Made by a program: the position numbers and the translations under genes. DNA of 41,029 bases, from NCBI GenBank assembly GCA_017471765.1, contig JAFURT010000009.1, positions 79,367 through 120,395 of the forward strand. Reading direction: 5' to 3'. The notes under the pieces were generated by a model that ran no database searches, was not told where the DNA came from, and worked only from the letters and a program-made list of their open reading frames with translations. This document shows, in pieces, positions 24,592-33,885 of the stretch; the first letter of the stretch is position 1, and each line of letters opens with the position of its first letter. This DNA comes from Clostridia bacterium. GTDB taxonomy: Bacteria; Bacillota; Clostridia; Oscillospirales; Acutalibacteraceae.

Positions 24592-26250
24592 ATGAAGGCG
24601 ACCGACTACATTCTCAACCCGGCGCTGTTCGCCACCCGGTATGCGGCAGATACCAGCGGCTTTATTGGCTATTCCCACTACGGTAAGCACGGCTGTAACG
24701 AAACCGTGCCGCCCCATGTGGCTGAAGAGAACATCCGCCGGCAGGGACTGGGCGAACTCTACCACGCCCCTTACGATGGAAAAAAAGGCTGTTGCGGCGA
24801 GTGGGGATTTACCTTCCTCAATCTGCGGGGCTATTATGCCGGCGATGGCATGCTGGCAGAGGGGTGCGGCTGGATAGAAAATCCCCCCCGGGATGATGCC
24901 GATGCAGTGGCTATCATGCGCCGCTGGATCTTTAAGCAGTATGCCGGAAAACCGTATTATTTAGAAGAAGGCGCTACGGGTATGACCAGTTTTAATGGGC
25001 ATACCCTGTTCCAGCATTATGCTGCCAGCTGGGGCTTTGACCATATCGGTGCCGAAATTGGAGAGAACATCGCCTGCTACCAGGCGCATATGGCCTTCAC
25101 CCGTGGCGCCGCCCGCCAGTACGGCTGTGTGCCGCTGATGTATTTCTCCAACTGGAATCAGGGCACCATCGGCACCGAGGAGCTTCACCCCACCTGGCCC
25201 CAGGGCCTTCCCACCGGCGGCCACTCCATGAGCATCCTGCGCCGGGCCTTCCTTATGAGCTATTTTGGCGGTGCGGCCAGCTTCACCTTTGAAGCCGGTG
25301 CCAACCTGGCCTTCTATGGGCCGGAGCGGGTCACCGAGGAGGGCTTGCTGGAGCTGACCCCCTACGGCAGGATGATGCAGGAGTTGGTGGCCTTCTCTGC
25401 CAAGCACCCCCATATTGGGTATACCTATACCCCTATCGGCGTGGTGCTGGATCACTACCACGGCCTGGCGCTGTGCTCGGCACTGGAAAGTGGCACCGGC
25501 CTCCGCCACGATATGGCCTTTGGTTATTTCCCCAACACCGCCGGGGACGAGATGACCCGGGAATTTTTCAAGAAGCTGTATGCCGGTGCCGGCTTCTTCA
25601 CCTGGCGTGACTGGTACAGCCAGGCGCCGGAGCAGATGCACCTGCTGAATACCCCCTACGGCGATACCCACGATGTCATCACCCACACCGCCTCTCAGGA
25701 GGTGCTGAACAGCTATCCGGTGCTGGTGCTGATGGGGGATATCCAGCTGACGGAGGAGGAAGCCCGGCGGTATGTGACCTATGTGCGGCAGGGCGGCACG
25801 TTGCTGTGCAACACCGCCTACCTCCGCTTCTTTGCGGACTATCAGGCGGCGTATGACGCCGGCGCACAGACCATCGCCGACGGGGAGGGCACAGTTATCG
25901 TCTATGGTCCGGATTACAGTGTGGAGGCGCTGGATGCCATCCTGAAAGAACAGATTAAGAAATATATCCCCTTCACCCTGTCGGATGAGGTGGAGTACCT
26001 GGTGAACGTGAAGGATGGCAGTCTCATCCTCACCCTCATCAACAACGAGGGCGTCACCAAGGTGTATAACGAGGCACCGATCACCGACCCGAGCAAGGCC
26101 AAGACCCTGACGGTCACCTACACCGGCGATGAACCGGTGGTACAGGTGAAGGAGCTGTACTACGGCGAGACGGTGGAGGTAGACGGCAACGCCGTCACCG
26201 TTACCGTCGGGCCCGGTGATGTACAGGTGCTGGAATTTATGTTTGGTTGA
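24592..26250 (+). CDS. Novel glycoside-hydrolase-like protein, copy 2 (cytoplasmic)
   Basis: A 552-residue paralog of copy 1 without signal peptide. It keeps the same landmarks: GEWGFTFLNL, NGHTLFQHYA, GAEIGENI, QAHMAFTRGA, FEAG, YTPIGVVLDHYHG, then the amidotransferase-like part (LNSYPVLVLMGD, RYVTYVRQGGTLL) and a beta C-terminus ending LEFMFG. The middle segment (NTAGDEMTREFFKKLY) groups it with copies 3 and 5, not with copy 1. ACGGAGGAG lies about 10 bases before the ATG. It lies 21 bases after copy 1. Presumably it acts on imported oligosaccharide. Confidence 0.8.
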   Translation: MKATDYILNPALFATRYAADTSGFIGYSHYGKHGCNETVPPHVAEENIRRQGLGELYHAPYDGKKGCCGEWGFTFLNLRGYYAGDGMLAEGCGWIENPPRDDADAVAIMRRWIFKQYAGKPYYLEEGATGMTSFNGHTLFQHYAASWGFDHIGAEIGENIACYQAHMAFTRGAARQYGCVPLMYFSNWNQGTIGTEELHPTWPQGLPTGGHSMSILRRAFLMSYFGGAASFTFEAGANLAFYGPERVTEEGLLELTPYGRMMQELVAFSAKHPHIGYTYTPIGVVLDHYHGLALCSALESGTGLRHDMAFGYFPNTAGDEMTREFFKKLYAGAGFFTWRDWYSQAPEQMHLLNTPYGDTHDVITHTASQEVLNSYPVLVLMGDIQLTEEEARRYVTYVRQGGTLLCNTAYLRFFADYQAAYDAGAQTIADGEGTVIVYGPDYSVEALDAILKEQIKKYIPFTLSDEVEYLVNVKDGSLILTLINNEGVTKVYNEAPITDPSKAKTLTVTYTGDEPVVQVKELYYGETVEVDGNAVTVTVGPGDVQVLEFMFG

Positions 26251-26290
26251 ACTTTGTATTTCCTTACATATAACAAAGGAGGCTTCCCTT

Positions 26291-28231
26291 ATGAAAAAAC
26301 TGGTTTCTATTCTCGTGCTGTTGGCGATGTTGGTTAGTATGACCGCCTGCAACAAAGAGCCGGCAGGTAGCGACCCGGTCTCCACCCCCACGCAGGACGG
26401 AGCGGCGACCACCACAGAGACGGCGGACACGACCACCACCGGTAGCGAGGCCGACGAAACCACCACGACCGCCGGCGATGCTACCACCACGGTGGGCGGC
26501 GGCAAGAACACCACCGCTACCACAGCCAAAAAGGTGACCACCACCACGACAAAGGCACCGGCAAAGAACTATACCTTGAAGGTGTCTGACTTTGTCAAGG
26601 ACGAGTCGGTATGGGCCACCAATTATGTGGAGGGCACCGACGGTTTTACGCCTTACACCGGCTTTGGTCATAGTGGTCCTAATGCCTATGTCCCTCGAAC
26701 CATGGCGGAAAAGAATATCACCCATCACAAGCTGGGCGAGTTGTATTACAGCCCTTATGACGGCAAGAAGGGTATGACCGGCGAGTGGGGCTACACCTTC
26801 CTCAACCTGAACGGCTATACCGCCGGTGACGGTATGCTGGCGGAGGGCTGCGGCTGGATCGTCAACAAGCCCAAGAATGACAAGGACGCCCTGGCCATCA
26901 TGCGCAACTGGCTGTTTAAGCAGTATGCCAATCCTCCTTACAACCTGAAGCATGGGGATAGCGGCATGGGGAGCATGAACGGCCACACCCTGTTTCAGCA
27001 CTATGCGGCGGATTGGGGCTTCGATTCGGTGGGCTCCGAGATTGGCGAAAATATCCTGATGCACCAGGCACATATGGCCTTCACCCGCGGTGCTGCCCGG
27101 CAGTACGATGTGGTGGGCAATATGTATTTCTCTAACTGGAATGCCAGCACCATCGGCACCTGGGAGACCTATCCCAGCTGGCCCCAGGGCGGCCCCACCA
27201 AGGGCCATTCCATGAGCCTGCTCAAGCGCTCCTACCTGATGTCTTATATGGGCGGCGCCTCCAGCTTTACCTTTGAGGTGGGTTGCCGGTTGGCTTTCTA
27301 CGGCACGGAAAAGGTGGACAATGATGGCTGGCTGGAGTTGAGCCCCTACGGCAAGACGATGCAGGAGCTGGTGGCCTTCTCCACCAAGAATAGCGACATC
27401 GGCTATACCTACACCCCCATAGGTGTGGCGCTGGATTATTTCCACGGCCGTGCTACCTATTCCACCCTTCCCGGCAGCAGCGGCTATCGCTACAACATGA
27501 CCTTCGGCTATTTCCCCAACACCGCCGGCGACGACATGTATATGAAGCTGTTTGGCATGCTGTATCCCGAGGCTGGTGATATCGCCGGTAAGGGCTCCTA
27601 CGCCGGCGAGCAGTATTATCAGGTGAACACCCCCTATGGCGACACCCATGACGTCATCATGCACAACGCCAGCCAGAAGGTGCTGAACAGCTATCCCGTG
27701 CTGGTGATGGCCGGCGATATCGCCCTCTCCTCGGCGGAGGCTAAGCGGTATGTGGCCTATGTCCAGCAGGGCGGCACCCTCATCTGCAACACCGCCTACC
27801 TCAAGTATTTCGACAGCTACAAGGCGGCCTATAAGGGCGGCACCCGGCAGGATATCAAGGATGGCAAGGGCACCGTCATCGTGTACGGCCCCGATTATAG
27901 CGTCGATAACCTGGCCCCCATTCTGCAGGAGCAGCTCAAGAAGTATGTTCCCTTCACCATCTCCGACACCGTGGAGTATGTGGTGAATGTGAAGAATGGC
28001 AGCCTCATCCTTACCCTTATCAACAATGCCGGTGTGACCAAGGACCCCAACCAGGATCCGGTGATCGACAAGTCCAAGGCGAAAAACCTGACCATCAAAT
28101 ACACCGGCAACCTGAAGATCAAGCAGGTGAAGGAACTGTATTATGGCACCAAGGTAAGCCTGTCTGGCAACAGTGTGAATATCACTGTGGCCCCCGGCGA
28201 CGTGCAGGTGCTGGAGTTTGTGTTTGATTAA
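26291..28231 (+). CDS. Novel glycoside-hydrolase-like lipoprotein, copy 3
   Basis: A 646-residue lipoprotein. The signal peptide MKKLVSILVLLAMLVSMTAC ends in an MTAC lipobox. It is followed by a ~70-residue Thr-rich linker and then the ~550-residue catalytic-like part seen in copies 1 and 2 (GEWGYTFLNL, GSEIGENI, QAHMAFTRGA, FEVG, YTPIGVALDYFHG). The start is ATG 26291 with AAAGGAGG ten bases upstream; an in-frame upstream codon at 26216 lies inside the previous gene. It belongs to the copy 2/3/5 subgroup. Tethered to the membrane exterior, it would act before import. Confidence 0.82.
   Translation: MKKLVSILVLLAMLVSMTACNKEPAGSDPVSTPTQDGAATTTETADTTTTGSEADETTTTAGDATTTVGGGKNTTATTAKKVTTTTTKAPAKNYTLKVSDFVKDESVWATNYVEGTDGFTPYTGFGHSGPNAYVPRTMAEKNITHHKLGELYYSPYDGKKGMTGEWGYTFLNLNGYTAGDGMLAEGCGWIVNKPKNDKDALAIMRNWLFKQYANPPYNLKHGDSGMGSMNGHTLFQHYAADWGFDSVGSEIGENILMHQAHMAFTRGAARQYDVVGNMYFSNWNASTIGTWETYPSWPQGGPTKGHSMSLLKRSYLMSYMGGASSFTFEVGCRLAFYGTEKVDNDGWLELSPYGKTMQELVAFSTKNSDIGYTYTPIGVALDYFHGRATYSTLPGSSGYRYNMTFGYFPNTAGDDMYMKLFGMLYPEAGDIAGKGSYAGEQYYQVNTPYGDTHDVIMHNASQKVLNSYPVLVMAGDIALSSAEAKRYVAYVQQGGTLICNTAYLKYFDSYKAAYKGGTRQDIKDGKGTVIVYGPDYSVDNLAPILQEQLKKYVPFTISDTVEYVVNVKNGSLILTLINNAGVTKDPNQDPVIDKSKAKNLTIKYTGNLKIKQVKELYYGTKVSLSGNSVNITVAPGDVQVLEFVFD
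26346..26575 (+). repeat. Thr-rich linker module, closely matched at 30352-30575
   Basis: The DNA coding the lipobox and Thr-rich linker of copy 3 is closely similar to that of copy 5 (both begin TGCAACAAAGAGCCG and share GGTAGCGAGGCCG, for example), although the enzyme parts differ more. It marks a recently copied or converted secretion module. Confidence 0.65.
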
Positions 28232-28282
28232 CCTCATTATACTGTTTAGGAGTATAAAAAGGGGGCTATCCCTACGAAAAAA

Positions 28283-30265
28283 GTGATTTCTACTCTCGTG
28301 CTGGTGGCGATGCTGGTTGGTATGACCGCCTGCGGAGACAAGCCTGCGGAAAGCGCCCCGGTGTCCACGCCCACGGCGGATAACAGCGCCACCACCACGG
28401 CGGCGGGGGTTAGCCCTTCTCAGGCCGGATCTTCTGCCGTTGCCGGCACGGACACCACCGCCGCCGGGCAGACTTCTACTGCTGTGGGTAGCGGCACTAC
28501 GGCGAAGACCACCGCGGGGGAAGCCACCACCAAGCCCCAGACCCAGACAGGAGGAAACTACAACTTGAAAAAGAGTGATTTTATTCTTAATGAGTCGGTG
28601 CTGGCTCCCCGTTATTACGGCGACACCACAGTGTTTTACACCGGCTACGGTGTGCTGGGCGGCAGTGACAACACCCCCGCTGAGCTAACCGAAAAGAGCA
28701 TTGAGGCTCATGGCCTGGGCGAGGCCTGGTTCCACCCCCTGGATGGCTGCGAGGACGGCTATGGCTACAACACCCCCCTGGGCTACAAGTGCAATGTGGG
28801 GGAGTGGGGCTATTCCTTCCTCAACATCTCCGGCAATTACCCCGGCGACGGCAAGGAGAAACAGGGTGCCGGCTGGCAGGTATATACCCCAAAAAATGAC
28901 AAGGACGCCCTGGCCATCATCCGCAACTGGCTGTTTGGCAAGTATTCTAATGACGCCCATCACCATATCGAATACGGAAAAGAAGGACAGATGGCCATCA
29001 ACGGCCATGCTCACTGGCAGCACTATGCGGCGGAGTGGGGCTTCGACTGTGTGGGGGCAGAGCTTGGCGAAAATGTCGCCTCTCACCAGGCCCACATGGC
29101 CTTTACCCGTGGTGCCGCCCGGCAGTATGGAATCAAGACGGCGGTAAGCACCTCTAATTGGTACAAGAGCACCATCGGCACCGAGGAGAGCACCGATTCC
29201 TGGCCGGGCTTCGGCAGTAAGGATGGCGGCCACTCCCTCAGTCTCCACCGTCGGGCATTCATCCTATCTTATATGAGCAATATTTCCATGTATGGCTTTG
29301 AGGCATCCTCCCGGCTGTCCTTCCTTGGCCCGGAGTATGTGGACGAGAATGGCATACTGGAATTGAGCAGTTATGGCAAGATGGCCAAGGAGTTGGTGGG
29401 CTTTGCCACTGCCAACCCGGACATCGGCATCAGCTATGCCCCTATTGGCATTGTGATGGATTTTTATCACGGTCTGGCGGCCTATTCCACCCTGCCCGGC
29501 GGAGTCTCGGGCAAGAGCCATAACAAGGCCTTCGGCTATTTCCCCAACACCCCCGGCGACAAGATGAACTGGGATTTGTTTGAGCTGTATTATCCCGGCG
29601 GTGGCCTGTTCGGCGGCTATATGGCGCCCGGTATGCCCGGCGAGGAGGTCTATCAGGTCAATACCTCCTACGGCGACACCTGCGATGTGCTGTTGCAGAA
29701 CGCCTCCCAGACGGTGCTGAACAGCTACCCGGTTCTGCTGCTGTGCGGCGACATCAAATTCACCTCGGCCGAGGTCAAGCGGTATCAGACGTATGTGGAG
29801 CAGGGCGGCACCCTCCTCTGCAATACGGCGTATCTCAAGTATTTCGAGAGCTACAAGGCCGCCTACAAGGGTGGCACCCGGCAGGATATCCGGGATGGCA
29901 AGGGCACGGTCATCGTGTACGGCCCGGATTATAGTGTGGTCAACCTGGGCCCTATCCTGCAAGAACAACTGAAACAGTATATCCCCTTCACCTTCTCCAA
30001 AACCGTGGAGTATTTAGTGAATGTCAAAGATGGTAGCCTCATTGTTACCGTCATCAACAATGATGGCGTTACGAAAGAAGCAACCAAGCCCCCGGTGGTG
30101 GATGCCACCAAGGCCGTTACATTGGACATTACTTACACCGGAGATCTGAAGATCAAGCGGGTCAAAGAGCTGTATTACGGTGAAGCGGTCAACCTGTCCG
30201 GCAATACGGTGAAAACCACGGTGCCGGCCGGTGACTATCGGGTATTTGAGTATGTATTTGATTAA
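28283..30265 (+). CDS. Novel glycoside-hydrolase-like lipoprotein, copy 4 (odd start)
   Basis: About 660 residues. The catalytic-like part is intact (GEWGYSFLNI, GAELGENV, QAHMAFTRGA, FEAS, YAPIGIVMDFYHG) after an MTAC lipobox and a Thr/Ala-rich linker unlike those of copies 3 and 5. Where copies 3 and 5 begin ATG-AAA-AAA, this copy has ACG-AAA-AAA (28274), and the ribosome site is GGGGG instead of GGAGG. The nearest standard start is GTG 28283, given here; it would remove both Lys of the signal peptide. Expression may be weak, or ACG may be used. The middle region (YYPGGGLFGGYMAPGMPGEE) pairs it with cytoplasmic copy 1. The reading frame is otherwise undamaged. Confidence 0.75.
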   Translation: MISTLVLVAMLVGMTACGDKPAESAPVSTPTADNSATTTAAGVSPSQAGSSAVAGTDTTAAGQTSTAVGSGTTAKTTAGEATTKPQTQTGGNYNLKKSDFILNESVLAPRYYGDTTVFYTGYGVLGGSDNTPAELTEKSIEAHGLGEAWFHPLDGCEDGYGYNTPLGYKCNVGEWGYSFLNISGNYPGDGKEKQGAGWQVYTPKNDKDALAIIRNWLFGKYSNDAHHHIEYGKEGQMAINGHAHWQHYAAEWGFDCVGAELGENVASHQAHMAFTRGAARQYGIKTAVSTSNWYKSTIGTEESTDSWPGFGSKDGGHSLSLHRRAFILSYMSNISMYGFEASSRLSFLGPEYVDENGILELSSYGKMAKELVGFATANPDIGISYAPIGIVMDFYHGLAAYSTLPGGVSGKSHNKAFGYFPNTPGDKMNWDLFELYYPGGGLFGGYMAPGMPGEEVYQVNTSYGDTCDVLLQNASQTVLNSYPVLLLCGDIKFTSAEVKRYQTYVEQGGTLLCNTAYLKYFESYKAAYKGGTRQDIRDGKGTVIVYGPDYSVVNLGPILQEQLKQYIPFTFSKTVEYLVNVKDGSLIVTVINNDGVTKEATKPPVVDATKAVTLDITYTGDLKIKRVKELYYGEAVNLSGNTVKTTVPAGDYRVFEYVFD

Positions 30266-30294
30266 AGTGATTTAATACAAAAGGAGGCTTCCCT

Positions 30295-32214
30295 ATGAAA
30301 AAAGTACTTTCACTCCTGTTGCTTGTGACCCTGCTGGTCACCATGACGGCATGCAACAAAGAGCCGACAGGTAGCGATCCGGTGTCCACCCCCACCCAGG
30401 ATGGTGCGGCGACCACCACAGAGACAGCGGACACGACCACCACCGGTAGCGAGGCCGCCGATACCACTACAACCGCCGCCGATGCCACTACCACGGCGGA
30501 CGGTGGCAAGAACACCACCGCCACAACGACCAAAAAGGCCACCACCACGACTACCAAGGCTCCTGCCAAGAACTACAACCTGAAGGCCTCGGATTTTGTC
30601 CGTGATCCCTCGGTGTGGGCGACCAAGTATGCCGACGGCTACAGCGATTTTGTGGCTTACGGCGGATTCGGTGTGCTGGGCCCCAATGCCTATGTTCCGG
30701 CTAACATCGTTGAGAAAAGCATCAAGGCGCAGAAACTGGGCGAGGTGTACTACAACCCCATCGACGGCGTCAAGGGTGCCACCGGTGAGTGGGGCTACTC
30801 CTTCCTCAACCTGAACGGCCACATGGCCGGTGACGGCACGACCATCGAAGGCGCCGGCTGGAGTGTGAACAGACCCAAGAACGACAAGGATGCGGTGGCG
30901 ATCATCCGCAACTGGCTGTTCAAGCAGTTTGCCAATCCTCCGCACAATCTACAGCACGGCTCCAAAGGCATGACCAGCATCAACGGTCACACCTTGTTCC
31001 AGCACTATGCCGGTGAGTTCGGCTTTGATAACATCGGCTCGGAGATTGGCGAAAACATCGGTATGCACCAGGCTCACATGGCCTTTACCCGTGGCGCAGG
31101 CCGTCAGTATGATGCCACCACCATCATGGACTTCTCCAACTGGTTCCAGACCACCATCGGCACCGAGGAGACCTATTCCTCCTGGGATCATATGGGCTTC
31201 CCCACCGGCGGTCACTCCTTGAGCCTCATTAAGCGTGCCTTCATGATGTCCTATATGGGCGGTAGTTCGGCATTTATGTTCGAGGCCGCCTGCCGCCTGT
31301 CCTTCTACGGCCTGGAGCGTGTGAATAACGACGGCGTCCTGGAGCTGACCAGCTACGGCAAGAATATGCAGCAGCTGGTGGCCTTCTCCGAGAAGGCAGA
31401 CGACATCGGCTATGCGTACACCCCCATCGGTGTGGCCATCGACCTGTACCACGGAAAAGCCGTCTATGCCGGCGACTATGCGTGGAACAAGGCGTTCGGC
31501 TACTTCAAGAACACCGCAGGCGACGACATGAACAATGCACTGTTCAAGATGCTGTATCCCGGTGCTCACCCCTTTACGCTGAATAATTCCGAGCACCTCT
31601 TCCAGGTGAACAACGCCTACGGCGATAACTTCGACTTTATCACCCAAAACGCTTCCCAGAAGGTGCTGAACAGCTACCCCGTGCTGTTGCTGTGCGGCGA
31701 CATCGCCCTCTCCAAGGCGGAGGCTGCCCGGTATGTGGAGTACGTCAACCAGGGCGGCACCCTCATCTGCAACACCGCCTACCTGCAGTATTTTGACAGC
31801 TACAAGGCGGCCTACAAGGGCGGCACCCGCCAGGACATCAAGTCCGGCAAGGGTACGGTCATCGTCTACGGCCCGGATTACAGCATCGATAACCTGGGGA
31901 CTATCCTGCAGGAGCAGATCAAGAAATATGTTCCTTTTATCATCTCCTCCGACATCCAGTATCTGGTGAATGTGAAGGACGGTAGCCTGTTTGTGACCCT
32001 CATCAACAACGACGGTGTGACCAAAGCGGCCACCCAGGCCCCTGTAGTGGATAAATCCAAGGCCAAGACCCTGACGGTCACCTACACCGGCAACCTGAAA
32101 CTCCTGCAGGTGAAGGAACTGTTCTACGGCAGCAAGGTATCCCTGTCCGGCAAAGCGGCCACCGTGACCGTGGGCCCCGGCGACGTGCAGGTGCTGGAGT
32201 TTGTGTTTGACTGA
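30295..32214 (+). CDS. Novel glycoside-hydrolase-like lipoprotein, copy 5
   Basis: A 639-residue lipoprotein. The signal peptide (MKKVLSLLLLVTLLVTMTAC) and Thr-rich linker are nearly the same as in copy 3 from the lipobox to residue ~90. The catalytic-like part keeps GEWGYSFLNL, GSEIGENI, QAHMAFTRGA, FEAA and YTPIGVAIDLYHG; the C-terminus ends LEFVFD. AAAAGGAGG lies nine bases before the ATG. It lies 29 bases after copy 4 and 27 before the first binding protein, whose leader is normal. Confidence 0.82.
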   Translation: MKKVLSLLLLVTLLVTMTACNKEPTGSDPVSTPTQDGAATTTETADTTTTGSEAADTTTTAADATTTADGGKNTTATTTKKATTTTTKAPAKNYNLKASDFVRDPSVWATKYADGYSDFVAYGGFGVLGPNAYVPANIVEKSIKAQKLGEVYYNPIDGVKGATGEWGYSFLNLNGHMAGDGTTIEGAGWSVNRPKNDKDAVAIIRNWLFKQFANPPHNLQHGSKGMTSINGHTLFQHYAGEFGFDNIGSEIGENIGMHQAHMAFTRGAGRQYDATTIMDFSNWFQTTIGTEETYSSWDHMGFPTGGHSLSLIKRAFMMSYMGGSSAFMFEAACRLSFYGLERVNNDGVLELTSYGKNMQQLVAFSEKADDIGYAYTPIGVAIDLYHGKAVYAGDYAWNKAFGYFKNTAGDDMNNALFKMLYPGAHPFTLNNSEHLFQVNNAYGDNFDFITQNASQKVLNSYPVLLLCGDIALSKAEAARYVEYVNQGGTLICNTAYLQYFDSYKAAYKGGTRQDIKSGKGTVIVYGPDYSIDNLGTILQEQIKKYVPFIISSDIQYLVNVKDGSLFVTLINNDGVTKAATQAPVVDKSKAKTLTVTYTGNLKLLQVKELFYGSKVSLSGKAATVTVGPGDVQVLEFVFD

Positions 32215-32241
32215 TAAATCGGTAAAAAGGAGGTTTCCACG

Positions 32242-33792
32242 ATGAAGAAACTGCTTTCACTTTGTTTGGCAGTGATAATGCTGGTCGGCCTGGCCGCCTG
32301 CGGCGATAAGCCGGCGGAAAGCGACCCGCTGACCAGCGATGTGACGACCACCACCGGGGATGCGGCAGATATCACCACCACTGCCGGTGACACGGCGGAT
32401 ACCACCGCCGGCGGGGCAGAGGAGTCCACCACCACGGCAGGGGACACGCCCACCACCGCCCCTACCGCCGGCAACACGGACAAAAAGCCAACTGCTGATG
32501 TCGGCAAGACTACCGCCACCACCAAGAAAAAGACGGATAAGCCGCCGGCTAACTACGACATCACCACCGCGCCTATGCCCAAGCGCACCTTGACTAATAA
32601 GGAGCTGGTTTATTATCAGTGGGAGGGCATAGTCACTGACAGCAAATCCTGGGATTCGCTGATGAAAAAGCAATTCGGCATCACCTTCAAGGTGAAGAAG
32701 GGAAACTTCTATAATTACTGGAGCTCCCTGGCGATGCTCATCCGTTCCGGCGACTCGCCGGACATCGTGGAGGTATCCAAATTCTCTCCCCGTGTGATGA
32801 GCATGGACGTTCTGCAACCGGTGGACGATATCCTCGACCTCAACGACGGTCTGTGGAACGAGACCCGGGAGACGATGGAAAAATACAGGTGGAAAGGCAA
32901 GGTATATCACACCTTCCTCAAGACCGAAATGGAATCCTGGTTCTTCTATAACACTAAGATGATGCGTAATTACGGTGTCAAGAAGACTCCCAAGGAGCTG
33001 TTCCTGGAGGACAACTGGACGCTGGAAGAGTGCAAAAAGATTATGGATAAGTTCGCCACCAAGGACGGCTCTATCTGGGGTCTGTCGGTGCAGAACTGCA
33101 ACCTGATGGCCATTGCCGGCGTTAAGCTGGTGGACTTCGACGGCACAAACTACCAGCTGAATCTGAAAGACCCGAAATTCGCCACCATCCTCAACTGGAT
33201 CCATTCCGTGGGTGTGGCCGGCAACAACACCATGCAGTGTAACGACCCGGTGGGCGATTTCTGCAACGAGAAGTGCGCTATGCTTCTCACCCCCACCCAT
33301 GTGCTGTATAGCGAGCGAGCCGAGAAGATTCGGGACGATATCGACTGGGTGCCCATGCCTAAGCTGGACAAGGATTCTCCCTACTATCTGGAGATGTACG
33401 AGATGCCCAACCTGGCCATTGCCAAGGGTGCCAAGAACGTGGAGGGGGCCGCCCTGGCTCTGGAGTTCCGCCGCTGGCTGTATCTGGGCCGTGTGCAGGA
33501 GACAGATTATCTCCAGCCTAAGATCAACGCAGCGGTGAAGAAATACAAACTCAACGTGGCTGCTGCTTACGATCACCTGGATAAGGATGAGGTGGCATGG
33601 ACGCAGGAGATCCTGAAGAAGTACGACTATGTCTACACCGATAACGACTGGATCGGCTGGTTGGCCGAGAACGGCTTTATCGCTTCCTTCCCCGGTTACT
33701 ATGAGACGCTCCGTGAGGGTAAGCCCTGGTCCAGCCTGGTAGAGACCGAGTATAATCGCATCAATGCCCTGTTAAAGGCGTTCACGGCCTGA
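32242..33792 (+). CDS. Sugar-binding lipoprotein, array copy 1
   Basis: A 516-residue solute-binding lipoprotein of the CUT1 type. The signal peptide ends in an LAAC lipobox (MLVGLAACGDKP). A ~85-residue Thr-rich linker ends KKKTDKPPANYDITTAP. The binding domain has LAMLIRSGDSPDIVE, LQPVDDILDLNDGLWNE and the YNTKMMRNYGVKKTPKEL hinge region. AAAAAGGAGG lies nine bases before the ATG, a normal leader unlike the next three copies. Conserved Cys residues (VQNC, and MQC...KCAM) suggest a disulfide. The lipobox context CGDKPAES is shared with enzyme copy 4. The likely partner is permease system 2. Confidence 0.87.
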   Translation: MKKLLSLCLAVIMLVGLAACGDKPAESDPLTSDVTTTTGDAADITTTAGDTADTTAGGAEESTTTAGDTPTTAPTAGNTDKKPTADVGKTTATTKKKTDKPPANYDITTAPMPKRTLTNKELVYYQWEGIVTDSKSWDSLMKKQFGITFKVKKGNFYNYWSSLAMLIRSGDSPDIVEVSKFSPRVMSMDVLQPVDDILDLNDGLWNETRETMEKYRWKGKVYHTFLKTEMESWFFYNTKMMRNYGVKKTPKELFLEDNWTLEECKKIMDKFATKDGSIWGLSVQNCNLMAIAGVKLVDFDGTNYQLNLKDPKFATILNWIHSVGVAGNNTMQCNDPVGDFCNEKCAMLLTPTHVLYSERAEKIRDDIDWVPMPKLDKDSPYYLEMYEMPNLAIAKGAKNVEGAALALEFRRWLYLGRVQETDYLQPKINAAVKKYKLNVAAAYDHLDKDEVAWTQEILKKYDYVYTDNDWIGWLAENGFIASFPGYYETLREGKPWSSLVETEYNRINALLKAFTA

Positions 33793-33850
33793 CCGCACGC
33801 CAGTGAAATAAGGTGCACGGCTATGTACGCCTGTCTAAGATAAAACAAGA

Positions 33851-33885
33851 AAGGAGCGTATGGATTATCCATACCAGGCAAGCGA
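33851..33885 (+). promoter_or_regulatory. Unusual translation leader, array copy 2
   Basis: AAGGAG (33851-33856) is 28 bases from the lipoprotein ATG (33885) but only 3 from an out-of-frame ATG (33860). Between them lies a perfect 7-bp inverted repeat TATGGAT-T-ATCCATA (33859-33873). The out-of-frame ATG would open a 42-codon frame overlapping the lipoprotein start. The same arrangement occurs before copies 3 and 4. Confidence 0.6.

Noticed and set aside
26264-28237. A 657-codon minus-strand open frame, with similar ones opposite every enzyme and binding-protein copy
   Set aside because: Mirrors a conserved lipoprotein gene on the other strand; its repeated occurrence simply follows from the paralogy of the sense genes.
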